Shown here one piece after another: positions 34,560-48,150 of a DNA stretch of 64,000 nucleotides. Under the pieces are notes generated by a model. That model saw only the letters and a list, made by a program, of their open reading frames with translations. It did not search any database and was not told the DNA's origin. The DNA is from Fasciola hepatica. Its lineage: Eukaryota > Platyhelminthes > Trematoda > Plagiorchiida > Fasciolidae. Both the position numbers and the translations under genes were made by a program. How positions within the stretch are numbered: the first letter of the stretch is position 1; every line of letters begins with the position of its first letter. The DNA lies in contig CANUEZ040000108.1 in the NCBI GenBank assembly GCA_948099385.1, positions 630,001 through 694,000 on the forward strand, written 5' to 3'.

Positions 34560-37500
34560 TTGGTGACTCACGGATAGTCTGGAAAGGCTTGTGTCCAAAC
34601 AGTTCCCAGCTTCCTCTCGAGTACTACCACAGAGTTCCCTTCCACGGCTTCCTCGGGGAGGTTTTGAAGCGAGTAGTTACCGTGCGAACAAACGACCGGG
34701 CTCTGGTTGTTCCATTGGCCCTCTGATTGATAAGTTTCATTTGCGTTCACGAAAGTTATAGTTTCCGTCTCGGGTAAACGACGGCTTGTTCGCGGCTGAT
34801 AACACATTTAGTTGTTTCAGTTTTTCGACCAATTCCCACCGAGCTGTCCTGCATCTCAGCAACACCAGCCTTAGCCCTGTTAGTCTGTCCTCGTACTGTA
34901 GCCCCCGTAGCCCCAACACCGCTCACGTGAGCCTTCTCTTAATCATCTTCGGAGGGAGAGTCTTGAGCCCTGAAGCAGTTCGCGGGTTTGAGGCTTGAGC
35001 GCAAATGGTCTCTCACCAAATGCCCAAGCTTGGGCTACATACACTGAGCTAGCTTGGACAAGGGCCGTATTTAGTGGCTGCGGCACCCCAGGGTCTCTTG
35101 GTGTGAGTCTTTTGCGCAGCTGGTACATGGCCCTATTTGACTTGTTAACAGCCTGCAGACCTTGTACCGGGGGTTTAAAGCCGCTTAAAACGACCGTGCC
35201 TAAGCATTTGTTGACCAGTGGTTCCCGGCCGTCCGGGTTCGAATATCAGTTTTCCTTGGTTCCCTCGGCAACCAGACGTGAGCTTTTAGCCGGACTCAGG
35301 GGCAAGCCTCATGAGACCACTGGTAAAGGGCACCTAGGTCCATCTAAACCCGGTTAAGTTCAGGGCTTCCGAGAAACCTCAGATCATCAGAGAGCCTGTA
35401 GCAGGCTGTCTTACTTCCCGCCGTATTTTGCTCACTTAAATCAGGAACAGTAAGGGACCCAGTGCCGATCCTTGAGAGCCTCACCAGGTGTTGTCACGAT
35501 CGCACACTTCGTGTCCGCTACCTCGAAGTAAAATCGGCAGCAAGCTAGGTAAGCTTTCAACTAGTCCATTAGCTCCGCGGCCTCGCCCATCCCACCTTGC
35601 TTATGCAGAAGTAACCCGTGGTCCAAACTACCAAACGGTTTGCGGAAGTCCAGGTAGCTTACCTCCACCTCACCCTCGTACAACCTCGTGGTTGCTTCGT
35701 CAAAGAAGCTTACCAAGTTGCCGAGGTAGGATCTGCCCTATTTAAAGCCGCGTTATTCATCGGCGATTAGGTCTTTTTCCTCTAGATGGCTTAAACCCTG
35801 CTTTGGATTATTTTTCCCATATGTCTAATGCTACTGACCTCAGGTCAACAGGCCGGTATTCGCCACCTAGTCTCTTAACCCTCCCCTATGGAATGGCTTA
35901 ACTTCCATTGTTTGCCGCTTGCTCGGTAGTCCAGCATCCCCGAGAGATTTGGTGAACAGTGTGGCCAAGGAACTGGCCAGTGGCCGAACCAGAGGTCTGA
36001 GAATGGATGGGTAGATTCCATCTGGTGCCGGGGCTTTCCTCTAGTCGACAGCCTCAAATACTAACCGTACTCCGCCTGAGGCCATTTCCACTTTCCCCAC
36101 CGGGGCAGTCCTAGGCCACCCTAGGGTTGGTGGCTGTCTTCCCCCATCAGTCCTGTGGACCTGCTCGAAGTGTTCTCGGAGAATTTCTGCTCTCTGTCCA
36201 TTGTTCTCCGCCTGGTTTCCGTTCCACATTTTCAAACCTCCAACGTTTACCGGCACTTTCGCTTTAGCCCGAAAGCAATTAAAGAAAACATTTGGGTTTT
36301 TTGGACCACCCTCGCTATGTTGACTTCATTTGTCAGCGCACCTATCCTCGGTCATTCATAAAAAACGTATTTATCCTACAGAATTCCAGCCACCGTCTAT
36401 GCCCCTTGGTACCCTGACTCTCCCTCAAGCTTGTTGTTTCTCCCTCGGCGCGAGCTCGGCACTGCCTTTCCCCCAGAGTTAATGTCCTCGTCTACGCACA
36501 GTGCATATTAGGGCTGTTCCTTTGGTCAACCAAAGTAGGTTACTTTTAATCTTCAACCACATTTCATTTGCCTCACCCTCATGGTCCCAGGTTGAAGGTG
36601 CCGCCATTGACAGCTACCTATCCTCACCCAGTCCCCTGAGCTTCCTTTGCCATTTGTCCGTCGGTCTTGGCTTCTACCCCGGGAATCGAGGCCTCATGAT
36701 CCCTTGGTCGCCTTGACCAAACGGAGAATCTGTTTTCACCTCGCTTACTCCAGTAGAAAAAAACTGACGGCAACTAAGTCTGTTAGCCCTGAATTTTGGC
36801 CTTCTCTCCATCGACTGGTCTGGTGAATGTGCCTCACCAGGGCCACAAACTCAGCTTGGTATGGCAGGTACCACCCGAATTGGTGCCAGCCACTGTCAGG
36901 GGCTTTGAAGCCCTCGAGCACAGGCCTCACTCCGCACTTCTGAAAGCCGTTACTAGATACTTCAGCCGAACTTTGTCCTCCCCAGGAACCGGTGAGGGAT
37001 TCCTGAAGACGCACACCGGTGCCACCAACCATGACCAAACTTCATTGTCACAGAGACCGCCCGTATATTGAGGGTGGAACACTGGACGCCATCCTTATGA
37101 GTCACTTGCTCCGCTACCTGCACCGGCATCCCTCCCCTTAATATTCAGTCTTCACCATCCATTCAGCGCGCAAAACTTTGTTGGGAAAGCCGGGCTTTTT
37201 CGCTTAACTTCTTTCAGCCATGACTCCGGGAGGGCCATGCTGTCCATGCCACTAGATTCCTCACTGGCTCCCCCTGTTCATTCTCTGCGTTGCGTGCATT
37301 ACACTGCTTCACTGATGTGCCCCGTCTTCCGACACGTTTCCGGGTTGTGGTGCTCTGCTTTTGCTCTCCAGTTTTTAACGCTCGAGTGCTCTGACACTTT
37401 TCCGCCATATCCTGGTTTTCCAGCTGTGCCACGGTGGTGCTCCCGCTCGCAAAGGTGTTCCCAAAATCCCTGGGTTTCTTTGGTCCCGTTGGCCACCATG

Positions 37501-38650
37501 CTCGGCCGTTGGCTTCAAGCACGATGCTGGGGATGGTAGGTTTCTCTCCGGCACTGGACTACCTTGATTGTGCAGGCCTTTGTGTACAACCGAAGCAATC
37601 AAGTGCAACACGGGCGAAGCTGCACGTGTTGGGCTTGCCGATACCACTCACTAAGACGGCCTGGCCATTCTAGTGGGCCCTCTATGAAGGCGAATTTTCT
37701 GGTTCAGTGGTTATGCCCTCTTGGGGGTTCCTGTTGATCTGGCTCGCAGCCGCGAGAACCTCATCCTAATACATAGGGTGGACAAACTCGAACTGGGTCA
37801 GCCTTCCTGGCCCTTGCCCGTCAGCACTGGGTGTCCCTCCACCCAGCCGTAGTACCTTGTTACCGACCGCATGTTTCGGCGCTCCAGCTTGCCTCAGGTT
37901 ATCCACCACTCCTTGTCTTAAGTTCTGATTCCTTTACCATGTCTCTGCGTATAAGAGGTCGGCCAAACCTCTGTCACTACACTCCTGTTCGCCCTACTGC
38001 TACCTTAGTGTGGGCCTGGGTTTCTGTGGTGGCGCCCGCTAGGGATGCATCTTCTAATCTCATTTGCTCAATTTGCTTGGACTGGTCCTGGGTAAGTTCT
38101 CTCGACCGACATGTCCCCCCTTCAACTTTAACTGTGAAGGTTCTACACGTCTCCTTTGTTTCAGTTTCGCCCCTCCGAACTTACGATTAGCGGAGGATTG
38201 CATGCTTGCCGGGGTCAGGAAGGAGGTGTCCCTCGTGCTTTCGCTGTCTAGGTCGGTGACATTATTGGCCTCTCCGGTCCCCACTCACAGGCTGGAGCCG
38301 GGGGCGGCTTCCTTGTTTATCCTGCTGCCTAAAGCGGGCAATTCTTGGAACAGTTTCTTCCCAAGTGCTAGGCAACTTGAGCATTCCCTGGCTAGGTCGC
38401 CGCTGGTTCGATAGGTCATCGAAACCTTTTTCGCTATCGAGCTGTATGTCCAGTGAAACCAATCTGGGCGAGTACAGCGGCATATTACCTCCTGGAAATC
38501 CATCAAACAAGGCTCGTTTCCAAGCGGGGGCTGCACCCTATTCTGGAAAGTCAGATAGATTCAATGCCTTTTGTAAGGGACTCTGCTTGGCTAAAGCCAG
38601 TGATGTGTCTAAATAGTTGTGTTGTCGATGCGTTCCAGCAGCTCAAAACG
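34560..38650 (-). mobile_element. CR1-like LINE, nearly full length but decayed
   Basis: On the minus strand, the expected order is preserved from right to left. An ORF1-like region lies around 38500-37500. The endonuclease start is near 37300-37240 (VKQCNARNAENEQGEP), and its C-terminal part lies at 37038-36745 (VALVRHIHQTSRWREGQN). The linker is at 36256-36041 (GNQAENNGQRAEILREHFEQ). RT lies around 35750-35400 (YLDFRKPF, LQGSALGPLLFLI-like). The C-terminus is at 34919-34560 (LGLRGLQYEDRLTGLRLV, then EEAVEGNSVVVLERKLG and VWTQAFPDYP before the stop). Frames break often. ORF1 is assigned by position only. Confidence 0.65.
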
Positions 38651-39009
38651 TCGCGGGTTCTGGAAGGCAGCAGGTGCCCACTTATCCAGATCGAGGCACA
38701 GGTAGGGATTTTCGGCCTGTTACCTCAGGATTTCATTTAGCACCTCTAGCCAAAATGCTTCTCTATCGAGAATCTCCCTTGGGGAGTGCACATGGTCCGA
38801 AGGTCACAAGTGCTCCACCACCGTGCGAGGGAGCACAAGACTGGCAGCTGACACCAACGGCAGTCCGGTTTCTTGCTCCTGTGAACACCGGCGCATCTCA
38901 CCGGGCCTTGACTTCTTGGAATCTTTTCCTCTCTCTTGGCGGATGGAAATTTAGGTCATGCGATGTTTATCGGGTCACCTTTGGAGAGGACAGCAAGAGT
39001 TACTTTTTT
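38651..39009. other. No recognisable feature
   Basis: Junction between two LINE copies. No motif readable. Confidence 0.3.
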
Positions 39010-42000
39010 ATAGAGTAGAGCCTACTCAAAGAACACTTTCATTCACCACTCAAATGTCCAGTCACCCTAATGTAGGCTCTTTTGTAAGAAAGGGAGGGTA
39101 GAGGGTCCAAGATGCATCAAAGTGTGGATGAAAGCTCAGTGGGAAAAATGATAATAAAAGTAGTAATTTAAAAAGAAGCTAAGGGAAAAGATTCGGGATG
39201 AGGGTTCTTTTAGTTGCTATCCGTCCTCTCGCGGGTACCTCAGAGATTCATGTCCACGTCAAGCCCAACTTCCTTTCAAAATCGATGACAGTTTCTGCTG
39301 CCAACACATCCACAGGGAGTTGATTTCAGCCGTTTATTGCTATGCACGAGAAGAAATTGGCGTAGATATTCTTGATGGCATCCGGCTCAACTAGACTCAG
39401 CTCACGCCCTCATAGAGTGGAGGTTCTGTCAGAGGCAAACAATGGCTTGTTCCTTCTTGGCGAACTTTTTATTTCGTTCATTGTTCCTAACAGGTCTCCC
39501 CTCGTACCCCTGGGCCTGAGCAGGAACAGATCTGGCCATGCCTATCTGTCCTTGTACCTTAGTTTTCATGGACCGGAGATCGTTCTTCTGAACCTCTTTT
39601 GGATCCTGTCGAGTGTGTGGTTACCCTTAACTAACCGGGAGCCCAGGTCTGGACTACGTACCGTGGGCGAATTCGCATCAGTGAAGTGTGGAGGGGTAGC
39701 TTTGCCCTAGAGTCTCCTGAAGTCACTGTTGTTCGCAGTTGGTACATGGTTATGTTGGCCTTAATAACCGTGGACAGACACTGCGCCGACGGCTCAAAGT
39801 TCATTTTTGCAACAGTCTCCAAGTCCCGGACCCCTGCATTCTGTGCCGCTGGTTACGAGTCGTACCAGTCCAGGTAGAGGGCCAATCCGGTTCCGTCCAC
39901 CAGCAGCCTTGTACGTTTCTCCGTGATCAAGGTTAGGTCACAGGCCACTGTCCAGTGAAGGATATCATCTAAGTCCTCTTGAACCCGGGTGGATTCAGGA
40001 GATCCCAGAATTTTCATGTCGCCGGCAAACACAAAACTTGGTGAACGAAGGACCCTCGGTAGGTCATTCACATATACCAGGAAGGGTAATGGTGCCAACA
40101 CCGATCCTTGAGGCACCCCGCCGGTCACTGGCGCCACTGAGGACTGAAGGTACTCAAATTTCACGTGGAACCGGCGATGGCACAGGTAGGCTGGTAACCA
40201 GTCCACTAGCCCTGTGAGCATATCCGTTCCATTTAGTTTATAAAACAGCAGTTTGCGGTTCATACCATCGAAGGTTCCGCGAAAGTCGAGATAACACATT
40301 TCATCTTTCTCACGTTGGTTTAGCTTCCTAGTTGCCCCGTCAAGGAGGATCGGGAGATTGGCGACGCAGGATTTTCCCTTTGTAAGTCATTGCTGTTCGC
40401 CCGCAACTGGGTTATTCATCCCCAGGTGTCCCACCACTACAGTTCTAATGACTTTCTACACTATTTTTAGCACGGCTGATAGTAGAACGACTGGCCGATA
40501 TTACTCCATGCCATCGCTTCTGTCACTCTTGTGCTCTTATAATCCAGCAGGCAATCACCCCCCCTTGAGGTACTTGTTGAACAACTCAGCCAAAGGCCCC
40601 GCGAGTATTCTGGCCTGCGGTTTTAAGGCTGTGGGGTGCACTCAGCATGGTCCTGGGAACTTACCTCGATGAAGTGCTTCTTGTGCCAGAAAAATATCTT
40701 CTGGTATTACCTCAAGCTTCCCCTTCGGATTGGGCCTAGGCCACCCAAGAGGCGGCCGCGGCCCCTCTTGGTCCACTCTGTGTAACTCCCGTAAGTACTT
40801 CTCAATTGTTTCCACCTTCTGCTTGTTGTTCTCAGCTCGGTCCACACTCCCAACTCTCATCCCACCCATAGGCAACCTTCTTGACAGCTATCGCCCGGGT
40901 GTAGTTATAGAACACGTTTCGGTGTTTTTTCGCCTCCAAGCCGTGCCGATTTGTACGTTGATTTCTCCGACATCCTTTTCCCACCACCTGCCTGGTTACT
41001 CTTTTGTAATGGATGGAGGATCCACGTCCACCAGGTTTCCGAAATCTCCTTCATGCTAGATGTTTGCACTTCCTCGTCCGGGTTGTACTGCCTTTCCACC
41101 ACTATGGTAAGCATCTTCTCCGAATCCCGCGTGGTTAAATTAATCTCCTGTCACACGCCGTAAGTTGCTTCTAATGACCCACCACATTTCTTCCACACTG
41201 CCCCAGTATCTCGTACCAGCAACTGTGTCACCCCTATCAAGCCTCCTTCGTCCATTCCCCCGAAGGACCCAAGCTACTTATCTGGTAGGTTCTCCCTCTA
41301 ACCAAAGAACAGAAACCCGGAGATTCCATGGTCACTTTCTCACAAAAGGGCATCAATATGGACTTCATCGAATCTCGTGAAAAATTTGAAAACAACTTGA
41401 TCGAGAACATCCGGCGTCTGACCCTATTTTCATCTGGCGCGGGGGCGGATGTGCCGTATTTCTGCCTGGTCCAAGATTCAGTCAAGCATCCCCTGGTAGA
41501 AAAACCCCGCCGGCTCCCTAGTTGCTCGACATTCTATACCCGGTGCGTTATAATCCCCGGGAAATAGAAACCTTCCTGCGTTTCTGGTTGCTCATGCTAG
41601 ATATTCCGGCGGACCGCCATCTTCCCCTGCGCCAGGGGATGGGCTCCTGTAAATACACCAAAGCCACCCACTCACTCGAATTTTTATTTGTGGTGCCACC
41701 GCCCATTTACTGGGAGTAAAGTACTTATGACTCACCCCTTCAGTTGTGTTCGGCTACTGGCAACGGTAATCCTCATCTTAGTCCTCCATCCCCTCTGTCG
41801 GTTCTTTGCACACTCCGTCCCTATGGATGTGTCGGGCTTAACCAATCGCTCTCTCGCAGCCATGTTTCGGTGATAGCTATGCGGTCCATCTCCCTCGACT
41901 TCACCGCGAGTTCTCTCATATTATTATGGACGTTGCAAGCAATACACTGCGCCACGGCTATTCCTTCTTCCTCCGTGCTTTTCCTGAGCATCTCCGCATT

Positions 42001-42250
42001 TGTTTCGCACACAATCTCTACCTCCGAGTGCCCCTAGGTTTTGCTTCCATCGGGCCCCTGAGTTGTGACTCACCAATAGCTCTACTTACCACCAAGTTCC
42101 ATGGAGCATTTTCCAACACCTGATTGCTTCCGGGGACTCTGTCCTACATACAACTATTTATGTGAGGGGCATCAAAGAAGATGATGCATAGGAAGGCAGT
42201 ATCCCCTCCACTAGATGGGTTGACGTGGACTCTCCTGTTCCTTGTGAGCC
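39010..42250 (-). mobile_element. CR1-like LINE, ORF2 order intact, catalytic box lost
   Basis: From right to left on minus: endonuclease start at 42012-41821 (NNMRELAVKSREMDRIAITE, then TWLRE), endonuclease middle at 41485-41237, linker at 40875-40642 (AENNKQKVETIEKYLRELHR), RT palm at 40299-39853 (CYLDFRGTFDGMNRKLL, PVTGGVPQGSVLAPLPFLVY). The C-terminus lies at 39822-39240 (SNFEPSAQC-like, VTSGDSRAKLPLHTSLMR, PVDVLAAETVIDFERKLGL) with a stop near 39245. The box that should read FADD reads FAGD, so the polymerase site is dead. This is the most complete ORF2 in the minus-strand cluster. Confidence 0.75.
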
Positions 42251-44254
42251 TGCTGTGACCTTCCAGGAAGCTGAGTTATTCAGTTCTATCCTACTACTGT
42301 CCCTGAAATTCCTGTTGATTCTATCCACGAAGGCGAGGAAAGCATCTCAATATTTGAGATTCCCGAACTCCACCAGGCTAGACCACCCCAGTGGTTGCAC
42401 ACCAGCACCTGGCCCCCGTCGTCCTAGGCATGGCATCCTATTATCAAGTGCATGCTATGATGTCTCAACTTGTCTTAGCAATTCCGTAGCACATTGTCTA
42501 AGTTGTTGGATTCTGTGCCGCATACCTACGCAGAATTGTTCGCGTAGCAGTTTCTACGGCACCCCAGCACTATTTCTACGCTTTCCTATATCACCCGCCC
42601 TACGCCTGTCATAGAAGCTGTCTGAGCTCGCAAGGTTTCCACCTGTGTAGCCTGACATGGAGTCAAATCAAACAAGCTGCTCGCTTTTAGTTTAACACGA
42701 TCTTGGAAGGATTTACTCTACTCTGTGTTCGGTAGACTTTCCCCTCCCCCTTCGCGGTGAATGGAATTTGCCTTACCTGTCAGCATCAAGAAGGAGACAT
42801 CAGTTGTCTTCTGAGAAACCGAGCCAGCTCCTGTTACAGCTGCTGAAGCACTGTAACATGTGATCCTTTTGGTTCAAGGTTTTTGAAGTTTTCCTTGGCC
42901 AGTGACATCGGCTATACTTTGCTTGTCTCTGCTCTTATTTTGTTCATCCTCTCACACAAAATTCTAATCGAGGTCAGACACCATAACTTTTGGTTTCGCT
43001 ATGCTGAGCATGAGGTCAATGGCCCCATTATTCTCCGTCGGTTTACGATTTGGTTGAAACGGTCCCCCTGGTCACCTTGTAAGATTGTTCTTTACAGCTT
43101 TCTAGATGCGGAGCATTGCCAAGTAAGTTTAGCGTGGGCGTTTTTCTATTTCTGAATGATTATCATCGAAGGTACGCAATTTGTCATTGATCCTTCAAGC
43201 GGTATTTTCGGCTTGTGAGTTGACTTCGGTCAGGCTTGCGATATAACGGATCATTTCTGTGCGCATGTGGACCACCAAAGTTGGCAAGCCGTAACAACTC
43301 ACTCACGTGCGCCTACCATTTAGGAATTTGTCCATCTTTCTTTTGGCGAGGTTTATCCGGGCTTTACGAGTCACTTTCTCGCCCCTTGCTATACACGCTG
43401 AACACTTCCGAGTCAAATCATCATGACTTTTAAGGAGCACCGAGGACGTTCTGGTTTCCTGCAACTTTCCCATTGGGACCAGATTAAGCATACTAAGCAG
43501 CATGTGCCTTCCCTTACCTCCAAGGAACACTGTCTATGACCACACGGGAAATCCACTTTGATCTTGGGCTTTGCACTTTTTGGAGACCCCGCCGGTCAGT
43601 TCTTGGTGCTGGATCTGCCAGTGTTCATACTGTTAAAAATACCATTCATCTGGTGCAATTACTGTGGTAAGGCTCACTAGCTGTTTAGACAGAGAACTAC
43701 GGAAATGTCATCAGCAGTGTAGATAAGATTCCCGCGTAAATTTAGAGAGGGCTCCTGAAGATAGACTCAACTGTTAAAATGGAGCAAACTATCTAGCTCA
43801 TCGGCTTACCCTTCTTTGATGCCGCAGATCACTAGCTTACTGGTCAGCCTCGCGGCCAGTCTTACCGCTTCCCTTGGTTCCTTGAGCCGAAATGAGTTGT
43901 GGAATCTCGACTGTTTGCTTGCCCCTGGGTCAGATTTTCTGATAAAGGAGATGAATGGAGAATGTGGTGGTTTGATTCCTGTCGATGCAGACGTTGGCGC
44001 AGAGGTCGGATAGACCCCCTTCTATTAGTTGAATCGACACATTTGCTCTGCTCCTTTGTACCGAATCAATCTCGATACTTGCGCTTGCAGTTGTTGTCGT
44101 TCTGCCTCGGTCCTCCCTTCTGTTTTGGTCTTTGGTGAGATTTTTCTTGAGTTCCCCTCCTATACTTCTTGTTTGTCATCACCAAACACCGTGTAAGATC
44201 CTCTCTGAATCACGCTCCTTTGCCCCTTCACAGAGTACCGCAGACGTATTTTCA
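42251..44254 (-). other. Probable ORF1 and leader of the preceding LINE
   Basis: Lies upstream (in minus orientation) of the endonuclease start at 42012. The minus frame 43530-43303 has a basic, charged segment (KVTRKARINLAKRKMDKFL) like the end of a CR1 ORF1 single-strand-binding domain. No zinc-finger block could be read. The rest, to 44254, shows nothing recognisable. Assigned mainly by position. Confidence 0.35.
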
Positions 44255-44440
44255 GTCAAGTTCAGTTTAGTTTGGTTTAGTTTACACAATACAGGCTATG
44301 GCCAAGGCCATCCTAGCCCCCAGATTTCTTTCGGCTTTAGGCGCTTGGGCCGGCACTCACCACTGAGAATTTATTGAGCTTCCCCGTCTGTTCAGCTTAG
44401 TGGACTCTTGCTGATCCAGTGTTGCTAAAACGGCGAATAA
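44255..44440 (-). mobile_element. CR1-like LINE 3' end (subfamily X), truncated
   Basis: Short copy of the 3' end seen at 30391. On plus: CAAGTTCAGTTTAGTTTGGT tail repeats, then TTTACACAATACAGGCTATG and GCCAAGGCCATCC. Only about 190 bp remain before another LINE copy starts at 44448. Confidence 0.6.
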
Positions 44441-44447
44441 TGGATAG

Positions 44448-47400
44448 TCAGGTCGGGTCGGGCTGCACAGGACTGGTGGTGGCTCGGGCTAATAAAGCGT
44501 CCATAGTTCTTTCGGTGTTTTGCACGGACTTGGGCACCCACTAGCGCGAAGTTTTCAATTCCTCCCAGTCTTGTAGAGTGAAGTTTTTCGCTGCTTCAAT
44601 TCGGATGAAAATTAAAGAGGTAGAAACACTGTTCTTTTTATGCGGACTAGAGACAAACATGCCACTGGCTTTCCGTCACTCTTGGTGTTCCAGGTGGCAG
44701 GCACGGGCCCGCGGCAGCTGGAAAGCCTGGAGCAAATAACAGTTTCCCTCCTATCTCCAGTACTTTACTTCTGTGTATAACTCGCCCCACTTGGCATCCA
44801 GCATCCTTTCTAAACGCCTTTCACCTCTTACTCTGACAGTTATTTTGGCAAATCTATTTCGCATTTCCACCACCTTATTGATGAGGGATTTTGCTTGCGT
44901 AATGAACCTTGACCATGGCTTCCAAAATTCTATGCCTTTCCTCTGGTTCCATGGGTAGTGGCTTGTTCACATATATTCTCGGCAGCTACCCCGGATGAAC
45001 CCTCCAAGATGTCACCCGCTTTAATGAGGTCTCCTTTGAGTCCTCTTTTCCCAATTGGGACCAGTCCCATAATTTGCAGTCCATGGTCATATGGTTCTCC
45101 CTGTTGTCCTTCAGACATCCAAGTGGCTAGTCGCTGAAGCTTTTTAAGGACCTTCCACTGCTAAGTACATAGGTATGAACACTCCCACCTCCCTGCAGTC
45201 AATGTTTGAGCGCAGCCGGAAAAGCTCACCCATTATCCAGTGAGCAGCCAGCTTACACCGTTCAGCACACTTGAAGTCCGCAGTCATTTGGACAACCAAG
45301 TCCCCTGTTAGCTGTGTCTCCTCTACTGTGAATGGTCCATTTCCCCCATGACCGTCCAGGCCACCAAAGTTGTGGTTAGTAAGTCATCACTGCTTTCGGT
45401 AAAGGGCATGTCCCATTTATTTGCCCAGCGTGATACATGCGCCAGGTCTCTTGCTGAGCCATCCCCTTCTGGGGGAGAGACAAACGTTATGCGAGCTTTC
45501 TCTCACAAACGGCAAGTCCCGCTTTAAACTGCAGGAAGCCTGGCCCCGTTCCACCACTGGTGTGTCCCATCGGCTCTAAAATTCTGCCTCCCGGGAACAC
45601 CACTCTCTATTTACAGCCCAACATTCTTTTGAAAAATTCCGTATCTTTCAAAATGACCAGCATTTTGGTCATCCGGCTCAACTATCCAAGTGCTCTGTTG
45701 CAAAAGATGGCGTTTCTGTTTAGTCTCGAGTGTGCTTCCTACAGCTTCATGCCGCTTCCTCTCCTTTGTTCGTCAGCCGCAGTCGCCATCATATGCTCGG
45801 CTTTTCTCCCCATTAAACCATTTGTTATTTTGAAGGCTGCAATGAAGTCCCCCATTAATATTCTCGTTTCTAAAGACAGCAGCCCCACATTCTTCAAACT
45901 CCGGCTGTAAGCTCTTCCTCGCTGGCAAATAACTATCCTAGTAGATAGCCGCTAGAATTTTGCTGAACAGGCTGTATCCTTCTGAGGGAGTGTCCAAGTT
46001 TGTGCACAATATTCGGGGTGCTACCATATTATCACTTTATGCGGGGGCAAGAAAACAACTGCCCGCTTGTAGGAAGTTGTTGAATTAGGTCTGAAGAGCT
46101 CCTTGGGAGCCCGGTAGGCAGCCAGCTGGCCTCAGTGCGCGCATTTGAATTCTGCAGTCACAACAACACCCACGTTTTTCGTCTCCCACACTGCGCCTGC
46201 CTTGAGGGGTCAATTTCCCCCGTTACTATTAAACTCGCCGATGCTCCCGTTAGAAGAACAATTTTTCCTCTTATTTACCGGTGTATTGCGCGTTTGTTCA
46301 CTTCAGCTTATCCCGGATTTTGCTGACCAGCAACTCCAACTGACCTGATCCAACAAACTTCCCGTCGTCTGCGTGTAGGAAACATGGGAGCTTCAGAGCT
46401 TGAAACTGGTCCTTTATTTGAGGAAGGAATAGAAGTGTCACCAGAACTGATCCCCGAGGAAAACCGTTTGTGGCGTGTGCTGACCCGGAGGTTGCATCGC
46501 CAAAATTAAGGTAGAAATCTGGCCAGAACGTCAGCTATCCAACTGTGTACCTGTCTGTCCACCCCATGGTCTCGAGTTCACTTAGCAACCGTCTGTGATT
46601 CGCTGAATCGAAGGTCTTTTCGAAGTCTTGATAGCCAACTTCCATTTCTTCTTCTTGCGGTAGTGTTGTGTCTTCGTTTAGGAACCCCAAAAATGTTTTA
46701 CGTATATGAATTCCCCCCCCCCCAAAAGCCATGCCGAGCATCACTTAGCAGCCTGTGTTCTACCAAACTCTTGCAGAAGTCTTCTGTTGACAGTTTTTAT
46801 AGGCTTTTGCAAGGGCACCAGTAGGGCTCACGGGCCTGTAGTTTTGGTTCTGTGAGCAAGGTTCACCCATGCGGATGGCCACTACTGCCAATTCTTCCCA
46901 GTTAGTCGGCACTAAACCTTGCTTAACAGTTGCTCGAAACAGCCAGCAGGCTTGTCCATCTATTCCAACAGCCAAAGGTTCCGTAACGGCAGAATATACA
47001 TGCCATCTAGCCCCGCTGATTTACTTATGTCTAACCCAAGCAATATTTTTCTCGTCGCCCACACCGGTGTAATTACATTTGGCGTGCCTAGTGCCCCTAA
47101 TGGGTCTTGTTCACTCTGATGCTTCATCTTCTCAGTGCACACCTTCAGACTACTTACTGAGCGCATCCGCTTTGTTCTGGTTTTCGCAGACTTCTCTCCC
47201 ATAGCCTTTATATTAGTTTTCGACTCCCTTTCTGAGTTCACCTCTTCATTCAGCTTCCCCAAAATATCCTTTGGGGTCTTGCTCAGCTGGTTTTGCCAGT
47301 GCTAGCACAAAAGTTCTTTTTACGCTCCTCTGTATATTGAAAGCTGATTTTCTGCACTTGGTATATTGTAGCCGAGCTCTCACGCTTCAGACTGCCTAAA

Positions 47401-48150
47401 ACTTCTACCAACTCCTACCTCTTTCACGAATGGACTTCCCTACTGCTACTATCCAGCACTGATGCTTGTTCTTGAGCTTGTTTTTTGCCGTGGATTAAAC
47501 ATGTACTGCACCGTCAGTGGGTCTCGCCTGATTCCTTGCCCCCACTCTTCCGCTGTAGCATTTTTCTTATCTAGGCCCCAGTTCAGTTCAGTCTCTTCTG
47601 TATTTACTTCAGAGCTTTCAGCTTCCCGAAGCTTCCACTCAATTTCTGTGGACACTGGGATGCTTGAAGCGGGGTATAGACTTGATCTGCATGTAACCAC
47701 AATTATCCGAAGATGGATGAATGCTGCGCTGGTCTAAGCCAGTTTCATGCTTCGCGACCACCAGGCTTGAATGGGATAGTTGGTTTCCCGTTCCGTATCT
47801 GTTAACTTTTCAAGATTCAGGTTTCAAGCCTTCGTATCCGGAAGTGGTGAGATCTCCAGCATGAACCTCAGAACATTCCACTATTGGCCATGACCTCAAA
47901 ATAGAGATCTATGCCAGCTCTCCGTCATGTATGCCTCAGGTTTCCTCTCGAAAGGTTTGGAGTCCATATCTCCCATCATATCAGCCGGCAGTGAGCTTCG
48001 CTCATTGGTTACCTCCATAGACAGGCGATAGACCAGCTGTAGGCCGGTCGACTGCTTCTTCATGGGGGTCATTGAGGGCCCTTGTCTTCCAGTGGGAACA
48101 GAAGGGGAATTCCGTCGCAACTAGGCGCTCATCTAGTCCCGAATTATTTG
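44448..48150 (-). mobile_element. CR1-like LINE (subfamily Y), decayed
   Basis: The 3' tail (GTCAGGTCGGGTCGGGCTGC on plus) and 3' UTR match 31566-31900. Reading right to left on minus: endonuclease start at 48120-47896 (MTESWHRSLF after a degenerate start block), linker at 47262-46960 (SKSAGLDGMYILPLRNL), RT fingers at 46975-46760 (TVKQGLVPTNWEELAVVAI, NYRPVSPTGAL), palm start at 46744-46535 (VGYQDFEKTFDSANHRRLL), and C-terminus at 45118-44930 (PIGKRGLKGDLIKAGDILEG). ORF2 ends near 44757. Several frameshifts. Confidence 0.7.
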
